Assembly (NCBI GenBank): GCA_934095865.1 | Contig: CAKOKU010000002.1 | Span: forward strand, 1 to 64,000 | Source: an uncultured Bacilli bacterium | Lineage (GTDB): Bacteria; Bacillota_I; Bacilli_A; RF39; UBA660 | Length of the DNA: 64,000 nucleotides | Direction: 5' to 3' | Part shown: positions 27,318 through 36,403 of the stretch, in pieces | How positions within the stretch are numbered: position 1 is the first letter of the stretch | Layout: the number at the start of each line of letters is the position of its first letter | Notes under the pieces: generated by a model | Seen by the model: only the letters and a program-made list of their open reading frames with translations | Databases searched by the model: none | Told to the model about the DNA's origin: nothing | Translations under genes and position numbers: made by a program

Positions 27318-29764
27318 GGTTTTAAAATTAATCCTTTAGCTCGAGCCGCATCAGTTATATTAGTAAAGAATCTACCTTCGCCAGACACTCTATCAGTATA
27401 GCTTATAACAACATCTCTAAAATCAAGGCCTGCATTTCTGACAGCTTCTAAGATGTCATCGTTAGCTTTTAAATTTAGTTTTACCATTTGACCATTTTCA
27501 TTATAATAGTAAACATTTTTAGCTAAAGTTTGACCATCATTAATAATACTTTGATTCAAATGAACAGGGTTCGTTCCTAATTTGGCATCATAAGATGTTT
27601 TATATCCGTATATTATACTATCATCAGTGCCTAAATTGTCGCCGACTTTCATCGAAATAGTATCTTGGGTTTCTGGATCATCAAGCATTTCAGATTCATC
27701 AGTTGGATCTTCCGTTACTTCTTTTTCCTCTTGCTTAGTTGAACTATCAAATTCTTCTTTTTGAACATTATTATGTCTTTTTATGGCTCGTTTTATAGCA
27801 ACGGCATCAAGTGCCACCAACTGGGCAGTTAAAAAGCTGGCAACAAATCTAATAAAGGCCGGATTACTAAAAATGTCGTTAATTTTAGATAATTTTGGAT
27901 GGCGTTTACTAGTAAAACTATTATTGGCAATGGCCTCAAATAAATTAAAATCAGCAATCTTTCCTAAATTGATTTTTCTTAAAAGATGATTAATTTTTTT
28001 AGTTATTTTATTGGCCGGCTTTTCAATGCTTTCTATTTCCAATGATGTCTGTTGCAGTCTTTCTTGTTCTAACTTGTTAGCATAAGCCCTAGCCTGAGTT
28101 ATTAAGATAACACTAACGACATTTACAGCCACAATGAAGGCTGGTCCAAGAACAAAGGCTAATTGATAACCGCTGGCGGCACCTAAAGCAGAACCGGCCA
28201 TACGAGGAAGCATTTTCTTGGCATATTTTAATAAGGCTTGAGACTTATTAATTTTACCTTCATTATTTTTCTTCTTCGCTTTCTTTTTTGTTAAAATTGT
28301 TTTTGCTTTACCAAAAGTTGCTAAATTATTTGAAGAAATTACTTTGTCAGCTTCTAGTTCAACTTTTTTATCTTTATAGGCAGTTTCTTCGCTAGTGGCA
28401 GTCAAACCAATTTTTTCTAGTTTAGCCATTTGTGCTGGCGTTAATGTTTCTTTCTTTAATTTTTTTGTTATTAAGTCTATAAGAACATCGATTTCTTTTA
28501 ACTTGGCTTGTTCTTGCTTTTCTTCTTTTTTTAAGCTTTCTATATCTTCTTTACGATCAGAGGCAGTAACGCTTCGAGATATTTCACCAATTGCCTTGCC
28601 ATTAGCATCAACTACTTTATAAGCTATTTTTCGTGATTTATTATCATACATTTCTTCAAAACGCTTAGAATTATTTTGGTTTACTATCTCATCTGATACT
28701 CCATTAGCATCAATTAAACGAGAATAACTACCACTATTTAAGAAAATATTGTTAGCAAATCCATTAGTATTGTTTAGTGATGATAACTGACTCAATAAAT
28801 TTTTTTCTAGTTGGGCAGTTGCCATTTTAGCGTTATCACCATATTTGTTATCAAAATAGTTAATGAAAGGATCTGATAATGATGTCTTTTTACTTAAAGC
28901 GGATTCATAACATTCCTTAAAATTATGGCCATTAGCTTTGTCTTCCATTGCTTGAATTATGTACATTATCATTATTGAATAATATTCAGTATTGTATTCT
29001 AATTCATCAAAAATATCATTGATATTATCTAATTTTAACATCTGACAAATGAAAGTGATTATACTTTTTTCTTGGTCAGTTAAAGAAGCAGCTGTTTCTT
29101 CATGTGTAGCTTTAGCTATGGCTATCATAGCTTCTTCGGCAGAAGTGGAGGGAACTTTGTCAGCTTTTTGAACAATACTATAACATTCTAAACCCTTATC
29201 AAGATATATTATATATTTGTAAGGAGCTTCTTCAGTTAAGCGATTGCCGGCCAAATTTCTAAGATCAGTAGCAAAAGAGTCTTTGCTATCTCTAAAATAA
29301 ACCGATGGATTTGGTTTTACTAAATGGCCATTAGTATAAGTTACACTTATTTTTTGTTTTGGAGATAATTTTTTTCGAATTTCATCGGCTTTACCTTCAA
29401 CTATGGCTTTTATGCTAAGAGCAAATATTTTACGGTAAGTTATATATTTTTGATATTCATTACTTTCTTTATCATTAACAGGACATCTTTTATCATAAAC
29501 GTCTTTATCTGAAGTTAGGGCACTGTATGTGTCTTCTGACAATAAATATTCTAAAGTATCCTTAAAGAAGTCTTCAAACCAAAGTAAAGTATCTCTTAAA
29601 AAGCCTGCTGGCATTCGGTCTAATTCATGTGGTGTCTTATCAATATACTTAATAATTGTTTCATAATCAAAATAAATTGGATCATCGCTAAAAGCATTTA
29701 AATTCAACTTTTTTAAATAGTTTAATTCACTTTCTGTTAATGTCGTTAATTCTGTTTTATTCAT
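27314..29764 (-). CDS. Large membrane protein of unknown function (816 aa)
   Basis: 816 residues, no recognised family. The first 400 residues are helical and soluble-looking. A Lys/Glu coiled coil spans about 403-440 and a basic stretch lies at 487-516. Hydrophobic segments follow at about 523-557 (a hairpin-like pair) and 633-655. Then come an acidic linker (670-700) and a C-terminal beta-rich domain (705-816). It overlaps its upstream partner by 8 bp and downstream partner by 4 bp. A membrane or envelope scaffold role is only a guess. Confidence 0.75.
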   Translation of the reverse strand: MNKTELTTLTESELNYLKKLNLNAFSDDPIYFDYETIIKYIDKTPHELDRMPAGFLRDTLLWFEDFFKDTLEYLLSEDTYSALTSDKDVYDKRCPVNDKESNEYQKYITYRKIFALSIKAIVEGKADEIRKKLSPKQKISVTYTNGHLVKPNPSVYFRDSKDSFATDLRNLAGNRLTEEAPYKYIIYLDKGLECYSIVQKADKVPSTSAEEAMIAIAKATHEETAASLTDQEKSIITFICQMLKLDNINDIFDELEYNTEYYSIMIMYIIQAMEDKANGHNFKECYESALSKKTSLSDPFINYFDNKYGDNAKMATAQLEKNLLSQLSSLNNTNGFANNIFLNSGSYSRLIDANGVSDEIVNQNNSKRFEEMYDNKSRKIAYKVVDANGKAIGEISRSVTASDRKEDIESLKKEEKQEQAKLKEIDVLIDLITKKLKKETLTPAQMAKLEKIGLTATSEETAYKDKKVELEADKVISSNNLATFGKAKTILTKKKAKKKNNEGKINKSQALLKYAKKMLPRMAGSALGAASGYQLAFVLGPAFIVAVNVVSVILITQARAYANKLEQERLQQTSLEIESIEKPANKITKKINHLLRKINLGKIADFNLFEAIANNSFTSKRHPKLSKINDIFSNPAFIRFVASFLTAQLVALDAVAIKRAIKRHNNVQKEEFDSSTKQEEKEVTEDPTDESEMLDDPETQDTISMKVGDNLGTDDSIIYGYKTSYDAKLGTNPVHLNQSIINDGQTLAKNVYYYNENGQMVKLNLKANDDILEAVRNAGLDFRDVVISYTDRVSGEGRFFTNITDAARAKGLILKP

Positions 29765-30017
29765 CTATATCACCTGCCAAATCAGTTATTAAATCACTTA
29801 TTTCTTTAGAAAATTCTGGTAATAATTCATTCAATATTTTTTTATTTGTTTCTAATAATAAAGTACCGTTTATTTCTTTAAATACTTCATGTCTTTCTGT
29901 TGGTTCTTCATTCTTATCTAACTTATTCAACATAAAATAATTAACATCATTCTTAGTTATAATACTTAATATTAAGTACTTAGTTCCATTTATTAATTTT
30001 ATATCCCCTATTTTCAT
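29757..30017 (-). CDS. Small protein of unknown function, first gene of 816-aa operon
   Basis: 86 residues: a beta-rich N-terminal half (KIGDIKLINGTKYLILSII, NYFMLNKLD) and a helical acidic C-terminus. It resembles in layout the 85-residue protein at 27060-27317. It overlaps the 816-residue gene by 8 bp and follows a good promoter. Function unknown; weakly reminiscent of DUF1292. Confidence 0.7.
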   Translation of the reverse strand: MKIGDIKLINGTKYLILSIITKNDVNYFMLNKLDKNEEPTERHEVFKEINGTLLLETNKKILNELLPEFSKEISDLITDLAGDIDE

Positions 30018-30044
30018 TGTTATTCCTGCCTTTTTTCGTCTTGT

Positions 30045-30073
30045 ATATTATCATAATTTAATAGGCATTGCAA
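30045..30073 (-). promoter_or_regulatory. Promoter of the 86/816/85-residue operon
   Basis: TTGCAA (30068-30073), 17 bp, TAATAT (30045-30050) on the minus strand, 28 bp before the first gene. Confidence 0.65.
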
Positions 30074-30102
30074 GAATGATAACTTTTATTAAATGGCAAA
30101 TT

Positions 30103-30142
30103 AAAAACCTATAAAGAATATTTTTATGTATCTTTATAGGTT
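30103..30142 (-). terminator. Terminator of cysS-yugP
   Basis: Perfect 12-bp stem AACCTATAAAGA/TCTTTATAGGTT (30131-30142 with 30106-30117) followed by TTTTT on the minus strand, 10 bp after the protease gene. Confidence 0.9.
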
Positions 30143-30151
30143 ATGTTTATA

Positions 30152-30823
30152 TTAATCTCTTTCTTGATTTCTTGCTATTAATAGTAATCTTAATATCTGA
30201 AGAATTGATGCTAAAACACCAGCAACATAAGTAAGAGCAGCAGCAGTTAATACTGATTTTGCACCATCATGTTCGCTAGAATTAACAATTTGATATTTTT
30301 CTATTTTTTTAAGTGCTCGTGAGGAAGCGTCAAATTCAACTGGTAAGGTCACTAACTCGAATACTAAGCCTAAAGCTGTAAGAGCAATGCCAAAGTAAAC
30401 TAAATCTAAGGCTTGAAGTAAAAAGCCGATGAAGATGATGTAATAAGATATTCTGGTAGCTATATTAACAATAGGAAATATAGCAGAGCGAATTCTTAAA
30501 AAGGCATAATTTTCTTTATCTTGAATTGCATGACCGCATTCATGAGCGGCAATGGCAGCAGATGCTACGGTTTTACCATGAAATACTTCACTTGATAGCC
30601 TAACAACCTTTTTAGTTGGATCGTAATGATCAGTTAAGTTGCCTTTAGTTTCAACTACATAGATATCCTCTAAGCCATTTTTGTCTAAGATTTCTCTAGC
30701 AACTTCAAAGCCACTAATTTGGCGTTCATTCTTTATTCTTTTATATTTATTATAACTACTACTAATACCTATTTGTGCAAGAAAAGGAATTAATAAAATT
30801 AATATTATTAATAATAAATCCAT
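30152..30823 (-). CDS. Zinc metallopeptidase, YugP family (DUF2268/PF04298 type)
   Basis: 223 residues with a hydrophobic N-terminus and two or three further membrane segments. The zinc motif AHECGHAIQ (HExxH type, about residue 90) is clear, and EFDASSRAL (about 166) supplies a probable third metal ligand. Family members are membrane-embedded proteases of uncertain substrate. 11 bp after cysS, in one operon. Confidence 0.88.
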   Translation of the reverse strand: MDLLLIILILLIPFLAQIGISSSYNKYKRIKNERQISGFEVAREILDKNGLEDIYVVETKGNLTDHYDPTKKVVRLSSEVFHGKTVASAAIAAHECGHAIQDKENYAFLRIRSAIFPIVNIATRISYYIIFIGFLLQALDLVYFGIALTALGLVFELVTLPVEFDASSRALKKIEKYQIVNSSEHDGAKSVLTAAALTYVAGVLASILQILRLLLIARNQERD

Positions 30824-30834
30824 TTTACTCCTAA

Positions 30835-32145
30835 TTAAATTATATTTTTAGCAGTTAATTCATCTCTTAATTTATCTGCTAATTCATAATTCTTATTTTT
30901 CTTTGCCTCTAGCCAATTTTGATAACATTTTTTATCTTCTTCTGTTAAAACAGGAAGGTCATATTGTAATCCTAAAATATGGATTACTAGGTTTAATTTA
31001 TCATAAGTTTCTGCTACTTGCAAATTGCTTCTTAAATTAACGTTTAATTCTTTTAAAAGGTCTAACATATAAGAAATAAGATTTGGAGTATTGAAATCGT
31101 TATCCATTATTTTATTGATATTTTCATCTTTGGTAACTGTACCAGTAGTAAGATTTTCTACTTGGATTTTTAGACTAGCTTGTTTTAGAGTATTAAAAAT
31201 TTTGTCATTTAAAACTTGGCATTCATTAAATAATTCGTCTTTAATATTGAATGGTAATCGGTAATGAGTTTTAAACATAGCTAACTTAATAACATTAGCT
31301 TCATGATTTTGAATGAAGTCTTTAGCTAAAATGAAGTTCCCTAGCGATTTGCTCATTTTTACACCTTCAACGTTAATATGTCCATTATGAATCCAGTAGT
31401 TAGCTAAATGATTATCATTTAAAGCCATACTTTGAGCAATTTCATTTTCATGATGTGGAAATTTTAAATCAACGCCGCCACCGTGAATGTCAATTTTAGG
31501 GCCAAATAAACTATTTATCATTACAACACATTCTGTATGCCAACCAGGAATACCGTTGCCCCAAGGTGATACAAAGTTTTCACCTTCAGTAGATTTACGC
31601 CATAAAGCAAAGTCTTCAGGATTTTCTTTCTTTGCATCAACTTCTACTCTTGAACCCGATTCGATTTCAGCAGTTGTATTATTAGATAAGCAACCATAAT
31701 CAGCTATTTTATGAACACGGAAATAAACATCACCATCTACTTCATAAGCATAACCCTTTTCGATTAGTTTAGAAATAAATTGATATATGTTGTCTAAGTT
31801 ATCTAAAACACGAGGATGGTAGTCAATATTTCCACATTGATAGTTATTTAAATCATCTAAATAAGCTTTAATAAATTTATCAGCAACTTCACGTTCAGTA
31901 ATACCTAACTCACTAGCAGCCTTAATTATTTTAGGGTTAATATCAGTAAAATTAGAAGCATATTTAACTTTATATCCTAAATATTCAAGATAATTTCTTA
32001 TCATATCAAATGTAATTACAGGACGCATATTGCCAATATGAACGTAGTTATAAACAGTTGGTCCACAAACATACATCGTTACTTCTCCAGGATTAATTGG
32101 TTTAAATTCTTCTAAACGGTCTGTTAAAGAATTATATATTTGCAT
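30835..32145 (-). CDS. cysS: Cysteinyl-tRNA synthetase
   Basis: Charges tRNA-Cys. 436 residues, a little short for the family (about 465). Class I motifs are HIGN (HIGH-like, with MYVCGPTVYNYVHIGNMRP) and KMSKSLGN. Zinc ligands are Cys28-type (CGPTV), the GWHTEC segment and HHENE. C-terminal DALR-like helical domain is present. No T-box leader was seen upstream. Separate from mrnC-rlmB, its common neighbours in Bacilli. Confidence 0.97.
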   Translation of the reverse strand: MQIYNSLTDRLEEFKPINPGEVTMYVCGPTVYNYVHIGNMRPVITFDMIRNYLEYLGYKVKYASNFTDINPKIIKAASELGITEREVADKFIKAYLDDLNNYQCGNIDYHPRVLDNLDNIYQFISKLIEKGYAYEVDGDVYFRVHKIADYGCLSNNTTAEIESGSRVEVDAKKENPEDFALWRKSTEGENFVSPWGNGIPGWHTECVVMINSLFGPKIDIHGGGVDLKFPHHENEIAQSMALNDNHLANYWIHNGHINVEGVKMSKSLGNFILAKDFIQNHEANVIKLAMFKTHYRLPFNIKDELFNECQVLNDKIFNTLKQASLKIQVENLTTGTVTKDENINKIMDNDFNTPNLISYMLDLLKELNVNLRSNLQVAETYDKLNLVIHILGLQYDLPVLTEEDKKCYQNWLEAKKNKNYELADKLRDELTAKNII

Positions 32146-32173
32146 ATTCTTTCCTTCTTTCTAAATTAATTTG

Positions 32174-32202
32174 AGCATATCATTATTTTATGAATTTTTA
32201 AA
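32174..32202 (-). promoter_or_regulatory. Possible cysS promoter
   Basis: TTTAAA (32197-32202), 17 bp, TATGCT (32174-32179) on the minus strand. Weak match. Confidence 0.35.
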
Positions 32203-32203
32203 G

Positions 32204-32234
32204 AAAAAAAGGTTAATTTTTTGTTAAATTAACC
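32204..32234 (-). terminator. Terminator of ychF-femX
   Basis: GGTTAATTT/AAATTAACC 9-bp stem (32226-32234 with 32211-32219) then seven T on the minus strand. Confidence 0.88.
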
Positions 32235-32241
32235 AACTTTG

Positions 32242-33435
32242 TTATTTTTTGAATCTGTATAATAATTTTTTGAAGTTTCGGTATAAACCAAAACCATATT
32301 TATATAGAATATAGAATGGTAAATTGATAACTAAATCGAATTCTCCAATATATTCAATGACGTAACCACCGTAACCTCTTTTATATTCATAAACGCCGTA
32401 CTCTGGTGTTCCTGGTTTAAAGTTACCAGAAATGCCACCAAAGTCGTAAATAGACATTTTGTTTGTAATAGCATATTTAATCATTTCCTCTTGCATTTTA
32501 TAAGGAGCCATAAAAGGAAAATACTCGGCATACGTGCCACCGTAAACATAATTAAAGCGATTTTTGTCAGCAATAAAAATGCCGGCGCTTATTGGAATTA
32601 GTTCTCTTTTATCTTTCTTTGTATCAGCAATAATATTCTCATCTATTTTGTAAGCTTCATTTTGAATATCTGTAAGAAATTTATTTTTATCAAGATATAC
32701 AATTATACAGCGAATAATATCTTTTAAATTATCTTTTAAACTTTTATAGTATTCAAAGGTTCTGTCGCTGTGATGTTGTCTTTGGGCTGTACTTTGCATG
32801 ATAGCTTTAAAATCATTTAAAGATTCATCTGTAACATCTTTTAATATAAGTGGAAATTTATTGGCTTTCTTTAAACTTCTTTTACAACGACTATTCATGT
32901 CTTTTTCTAAATCAGCAAAGGTTTTATCTTTAATATCAAGACCATAGGACCAACGAAATTGAGCTTCACTTGTATAGCCTATGGTAAAGCCACGATGTTT
33001 AACTCCTTGTTTTTTTAAAAATTCAACAAATCTTTGATTATTATGTTCTGAATCTATTATATTACCATCTTTATCATGTTTTACATACTCAATCATAGGA
33101 TCGAACTTTAAACTAATGCCATTTTTGGTTTTTAGAAATTGTTTTATTTCTTTTAAATAAAATGAGTAAATTGCTTCTTGATTTTCGTTGGATATTAATA
33201 AAGGTCCACGTGGGGTATAATATAAATACTTATTAAAACCAGGAATTTTCTTACCAAGAACTAAGCTAATCAATTTGATGTCATTTTTATCATATACGGC
33301 TGTATAAAGACTAATCCAACCATTATTTTTTTTAATTTTGGCCCAAGAAGGATTTTGATAAAAATTATAGTCAAATAATTGTATTTTATCCTTAAATTCC
33401 TCTTCTGTTATTACTTTAAATTCCAAAATAGCCAT
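32242..33435 (-). CDS. FemABX-family peptidoglycan cross-bridge aminoacyltransferase
   Basis: Transfers amino acids from aminoacyl-tRNA to the stem peptide of lipid-linked muropeptide. 397 residues with two GNAT-like halves. Visible family features are YYTPRGPLL (about 66-75), KFDPMIEY, RRCKRSLKKA-like (here SRCKRSLKKANKF), and IYDFGGISGNF in the C-terminal part. The helical arm seen in seryl-tRNA-like inserts is short. The added residue (Gly, Ala, Ser) cannot be told. 8 bp after ychF. Confidence 0.85.
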   Translation of the reverse strand: MAILEFKVITEEEFKDKIQLFDYNFYQNPSWAKIKKNNGWISLYTAVYDKNDIKLISLVLGKKIPGFNKYLYYTPRGPLLISNENQEAIYSFYLKEIKQFLKTKNGISLKFDPMIEYVKHDKDGNIIDSEHNNQRFVEFLKKQGVKHRGFTIGYTSEAQFRWSYGLDIKDKTFADLEKDMNSRCKRSLKKANKFPLILKDVTDESLNDFKAIMQSTAQRQHHSDRTFEYYKSLKDNLKDIIRCIIVYLDKNKFLTDIQNEAYKIDENIIADTKKDKRELIPISAGIFIADKNRFNYVYGGTYAEYFPFMAPYKMQEEMIKYAITNKMSIYDFGGISGNFKPGTPEYGVYEYKRGYGGYVIEYIGEFDLVINLPFYILYKYGFGLYRNFKKLLYRFKK

Positions 33436-33443
33436 CCTACTTT

Positions 33444-34544
33444 CTAAACGTTAAATCTAAATAATACTATATCTCCATCTTGCATAACATATTCTTTACC
33501 TTCGAGACGAAGTTTTCCGGCTTCTTGAACGGCTTTTTCACTGCCTAATTCTTCAAGGTCATTAAAACTTGTTACTTCAGCTTTTATAAAACCTCTTTGA
33601 AAATCACTATGAATTAAACCGGCACATTCAGGAGCTTTCATTCCTTTTTTAAAAGTCCATGCTCGGCACTCATCCTTACCAACGGTAAAGAATGTTTGAA
33701 GACCAAGAAGATGATAAGTAGCAAAGATCAATTTATCTAAGCCACTATTTTTTATTCCTAATTCACTTAAGAAAGCTTTTTTATCATCATCATTATATTC
33801 AGCTAGTTGACTCTCCATTTTAGCACACATAACTATTACTGAAGCATCATCATCTTTAGCATACTCATTAACTAAATTTGTATACGTATTATAACCTACT
33901 ATGCAATCTTCTTCTGATACATTAGCGGCATATATTATAGGTTTTAACGTTATAAAATTGAAATTCTTAATTAATAATAATTCTTCATCGTCAAATTCGA
34001 TTCTTCTTAAAGGAATATTATTTTTTAAAGCTTCTTCACATTTTTTTAAGACTTCATACTCTGCTAAGGCATCTTTTTCTTTTGTTGTTTGGGCTTTCTT
34101 TTCAATTTTTACTAAACGATTACTAGCAATTTCTAAATCAGAAAGAATTAATTCAACATTAATGATTTCAATATCTCTAATTGGATCAGTTTTGCCTTCT
34201 ACATGAATAATATTATTATCATCGAAACATCTAACTACTTCAACTAAACAGTCACATTCTCTGATGTGAGATAAAAATTTATTGCCTAAGCCTTCGCCTT
34301 CAGCAGCTCCTTTAACTAAGCCGGCTATATCTGTAAATTCAAAACTAGTTGGGATTGTACGATTTGGTACATAAAGATTTTCTAAAAATTCTAATCTTGT
34401 ATCTGGTACGGTTACAACACCAACATTTGGTTCAATAGTTGCAAATGGGTAATTTGCCGCTAAAATATTTTTCTTTGTTATTGCATTAAATAAAGTTGAT
34501 TTGCCGACATTTGGTAAACCCACGATTCCTGCTTTTAATGCCAT
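33444..34544 (-). CDS. ychF: Ribosome-associated ATPase/GTPase YchF
   Basis: Obg-family P-loop protein with ATP preference. 366 residues from the ATG at 34542-34544, after AAGGAAGTGG. P-loop GLPNVGKST (8-16), the NYPFATIEPN switch, DIAGLVKGAAEGEGLGNKFL, an N-x-x-E type G4 (NVSEED), and a C-terminal TGS domain. In relatives it lies after parB-mscS-DUF951; here an AbgT transporter gene intervenes. Confidence 0.96.
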   Translation of the reverse strand: MALKAGIVGLPNVGKSTLFNAITKKNILAANYPFATIEPNVGVVTVPDTRLEFLENLYVPNRTIPTSFEFTDIAGLVKGAAEGEGLGNKFLSHIRECDCLVEVVRCFDDNNIIHVEGKTDPIRDIEIINVELILSDLEIASNRLVKIEKKAQTTKEKDALAEYEVLKKCEEALKNNIPLRRIEFDDEELLLIKNFNFITLKPIIYAANVSEEDCIVGYNTYTNLVNEYAKDDDASVIVMCAKMESQLAEYNDDDKKAFLSELGIKNSGLDKLIFATYHLLGLQTFFTVGKDECRAWTFKKGMKAPECAGLIHSDFQRGFIKAEVTSFNDLEELGSEKAVQEAGKLRLEGKEYVMQDGDIVLFRFNV

Positions 34545-34568
34545 TTTGACCACTTCCTTAACTACTTA

Positions 34569-34597
34569 ATTATAAATAATATTTTTAAAAATAGCAA
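34569..34597 (-). promoter_or_regulatory. Promoter of ychF-femX
   Basis: TTGCTA (34592-34597), 17 bp, TATAAT (34569-34574) on the minus strand. Confidence 0.65.
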
Positions 34598-34641
34598 ATA
34601 TAATTATAACTTATACTTTCTAACAACTATATTTAATAAAT

Positions 34642-34677
34642 AAAAAATAACTATCAATCAAAGAAGATTAATAGTTA
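34642..34677 (-). terminator. Terminator after AbgT-type gene
   Basis: 12-bp stem with one wobble (34666-34677 with 34648-34659), 6-nt loop, and TTTTTT on the minus strand, ending the parAB-mscS-DUF951-abgT unit. Confidence 0.88.
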
Positions 34678-34688
34678 CTTATAATTTA

Positions 34689-36215
34689 TTATATTGTTGG
34701 CATTGTACTTATTCCAATTGGGATACCAACTAAGTACCATAGTACTAATAGTATTAAGAATACAACTGCGGTTGCTAGAGAAAATTTCTTTTGATAACTC
34801 ATTATTTTAATAACCCCTAATGGTTCATCTTTTTGATTATACTTTTCCATATAGGCTAAGTATATTACAAAATAGGCCATAATAGGTGTTAGGCCATAAG
34901 TTACGCCTTCAGCAAATCGGAAAATAACTTGTGTAAATTCAGCACTAAAGCCAACATTCATTAAGGTTGGAACACAAGTACTGGCTAAAATTGTCCATTT
35001 ATTAATTGAATTTGGTAATACTAAAGTTGAGATAGCTACACCCAGGAAGAATAGTAATAATAATGGAATGCCAGTAAACTTACAATTATTGATTAGGCTA
35101 CCAATTAAAGCAGTGATTACAACACCAATATTAGTCTTCTTAAATACATTGATTAAAATGGATGCTAAGAATATTAAAATAATTGTTTTACCGATGCCAT
35201 CTAGAGAATGGGTTAAATCATCACAGAAGTCATTACTATTTTTAATGGTACGAGCACCAAGGCCATAAAATAACCCAAGTATAACAAATAACATAGTTAC
35301 AATAAAGACAAAACCTTGTGAGAAAAATGAATCTGGACTAAATAGTTTATCTATGTATAAGCTCTGGGAATAATCTAGTAAATTACCACTCAATGGCAAA
35401 CCAGGAATTATGTTATAGATAAAAATTAGTAAGTATAAAATGCCAAAAGTTCCAGCAAAAATCAAGCCACGTATTTCTCTTTTGGTTAATTTATATTCTT
35501 TTTTTTCTTCTTTAAACTCATATTTTTCGATTTCATTGACGCTAAATTTTTCAGCTACATAAGTAATGACTGCTGATAAGGTAAGAATAGCTACTACCAT
35601 AATTATAATAAAAGCCCAATGATTCATTAAATAAGATGAATCTAATATGTGGGAATAATTTAGGGTTATAGCATCTAAACTTGAATCAACACTAGTTTGA
35701 AAGATACTCAATCCAGTACCACAGGTAAGGGCAGCAAAACTGGTAACAATACCTAATAACGGATTACGTCTTCCATGGTAGAATAGCAAGGCTGTAATTG
35801 GTATCATGATTACATAACCTAAATCGCCACCTAAAGATGATAAAATACAAATAAGAACAACGAAAAAGGTAATTGTTTTCTTTTGACATTTTCTTGTAAG
35901 TAAAGAAAAGGTTGTTTTTAAAAAGCCACTCTTTTCCATAATACCAATACCAATTAAAATAATTATCAACATTGATAAAGGAGTAAATGCGGCAAAGTTG
36001 GACACTGTTGATTGAAATATATATTTAATACCACTTAAGTTAAATAGTGATTCAACAGCAACCCATTCATTTTTAAAAGAGCCATCACTTAAAATGCTAT
36101 ACGAAGCACCTACACCAAATAAAGCTAAAATGCCACTTAAGACAATAGTACCCCCAATAAGTATAACTAAAGTCATTATGGGGTTTAAAGATACTTTTTC
36201 TTTTTTATTTTGCAT
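34689..36215 (-). CDS. AbgT family transporter
   Basis: 508 residues with about 11-13 membrane helices. Family features are the early TLVILIGGTIVLSGI helix, SLGGDLGYVIMIPI (about 127-140), FAALTCGTGLSI and, near the C-terminus, a second hairpin region with PNSINKWT. Relatives import p-aminobenzoyl-glutamate or export sulfonamides. It follows DUF951 by 2 bp, within a housekeeping operon where it is not usually found. Confidence 0.88.
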   Translation of the reverse strand: MQNKKEKVSLNPIMTLVILIGGTIVLSGILALFGVGASYSILSDGSFKNEWVAVESLFNLSGIKYIFQSTVSNFAAFTPLSMLIIILIGIGIMEKSGFLKTTFSLLTRKCQKKTITFFVVLICILSSLGGDLGYVIMIPITALLFYHGRRNPLLGIVTSFAALTCGTGLSIFQTSVDSSLDAITLNYSHILDSSYLMNHWAFIIIMVVAILTLSAVITYVAEKFSVNEIEKYEFKEEKKEYKLTKREIRGLIFAGTFGILYLLIFIYNIIPGLPLSGNLLDYSQSLYIDKLFSPDSFFSQGFVFIVTMLFVILGLFYGLGARTIKNSNDFCDDLTHSLDGIGKTIILIFLASILINVFKKTNIGVVITALIGSLINNCKFTGIPLLLLFFLGVAISTLVLPNSINKWTILASTCVPTLMNVGFSAEFTQVIFRFAEGVTYGLTPIMAYFVIYLAYMEKYNQKDEPLGVIKIMSYQKKFSLATAVVFLILLVLWYLVGIPIGISTMPTI

Positions 36216-36217
36216 CT

Positions 36218-36403
36218 TTATGCACCTTCAACTTTCTTTAATTTTTTATTGAATTCTAAGCGGTCTAGCATTACTTCCCGACCACAATTTGTACATTTAA
36301 TTTTGATATCAACACCAACGCGAATTATCTGCCAATGGTTAGTGCCACAAGCATGGGGCTTTTTCATTACTACATAATCATTTAATTTATATGTTTTTTC
36401 CAT
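36218..36403 (-). CDS. DUF951 family small zinc-ribbon-like protein
   Basis: 61 residues from the ATG at 36401-36403, which has a GAGGT ribosome site. Family pattern is LNDYVVMKKPHACGTNHWQI, then KIKCTNCGREVMLDR with cysteines that could bind zinc. Often encoded between mscS and ychF in Firmicutes. It overlaps mscS by 17 bp. Function unknown. Confidence 0.9.
   Translation of the reverse strand: MEKTYKLNDYVVMKKPHACGTNHWQIIRVGVDIKIKCTNCGREVMLDRLEFNKKLKKVEGA

Noticed and set aside
32146..32241. Possible T-box riboswitch before cysS
   Set aside because: The gap is under 100 bp, is partly the femX terminator, and lacks T-box conserved motifs.
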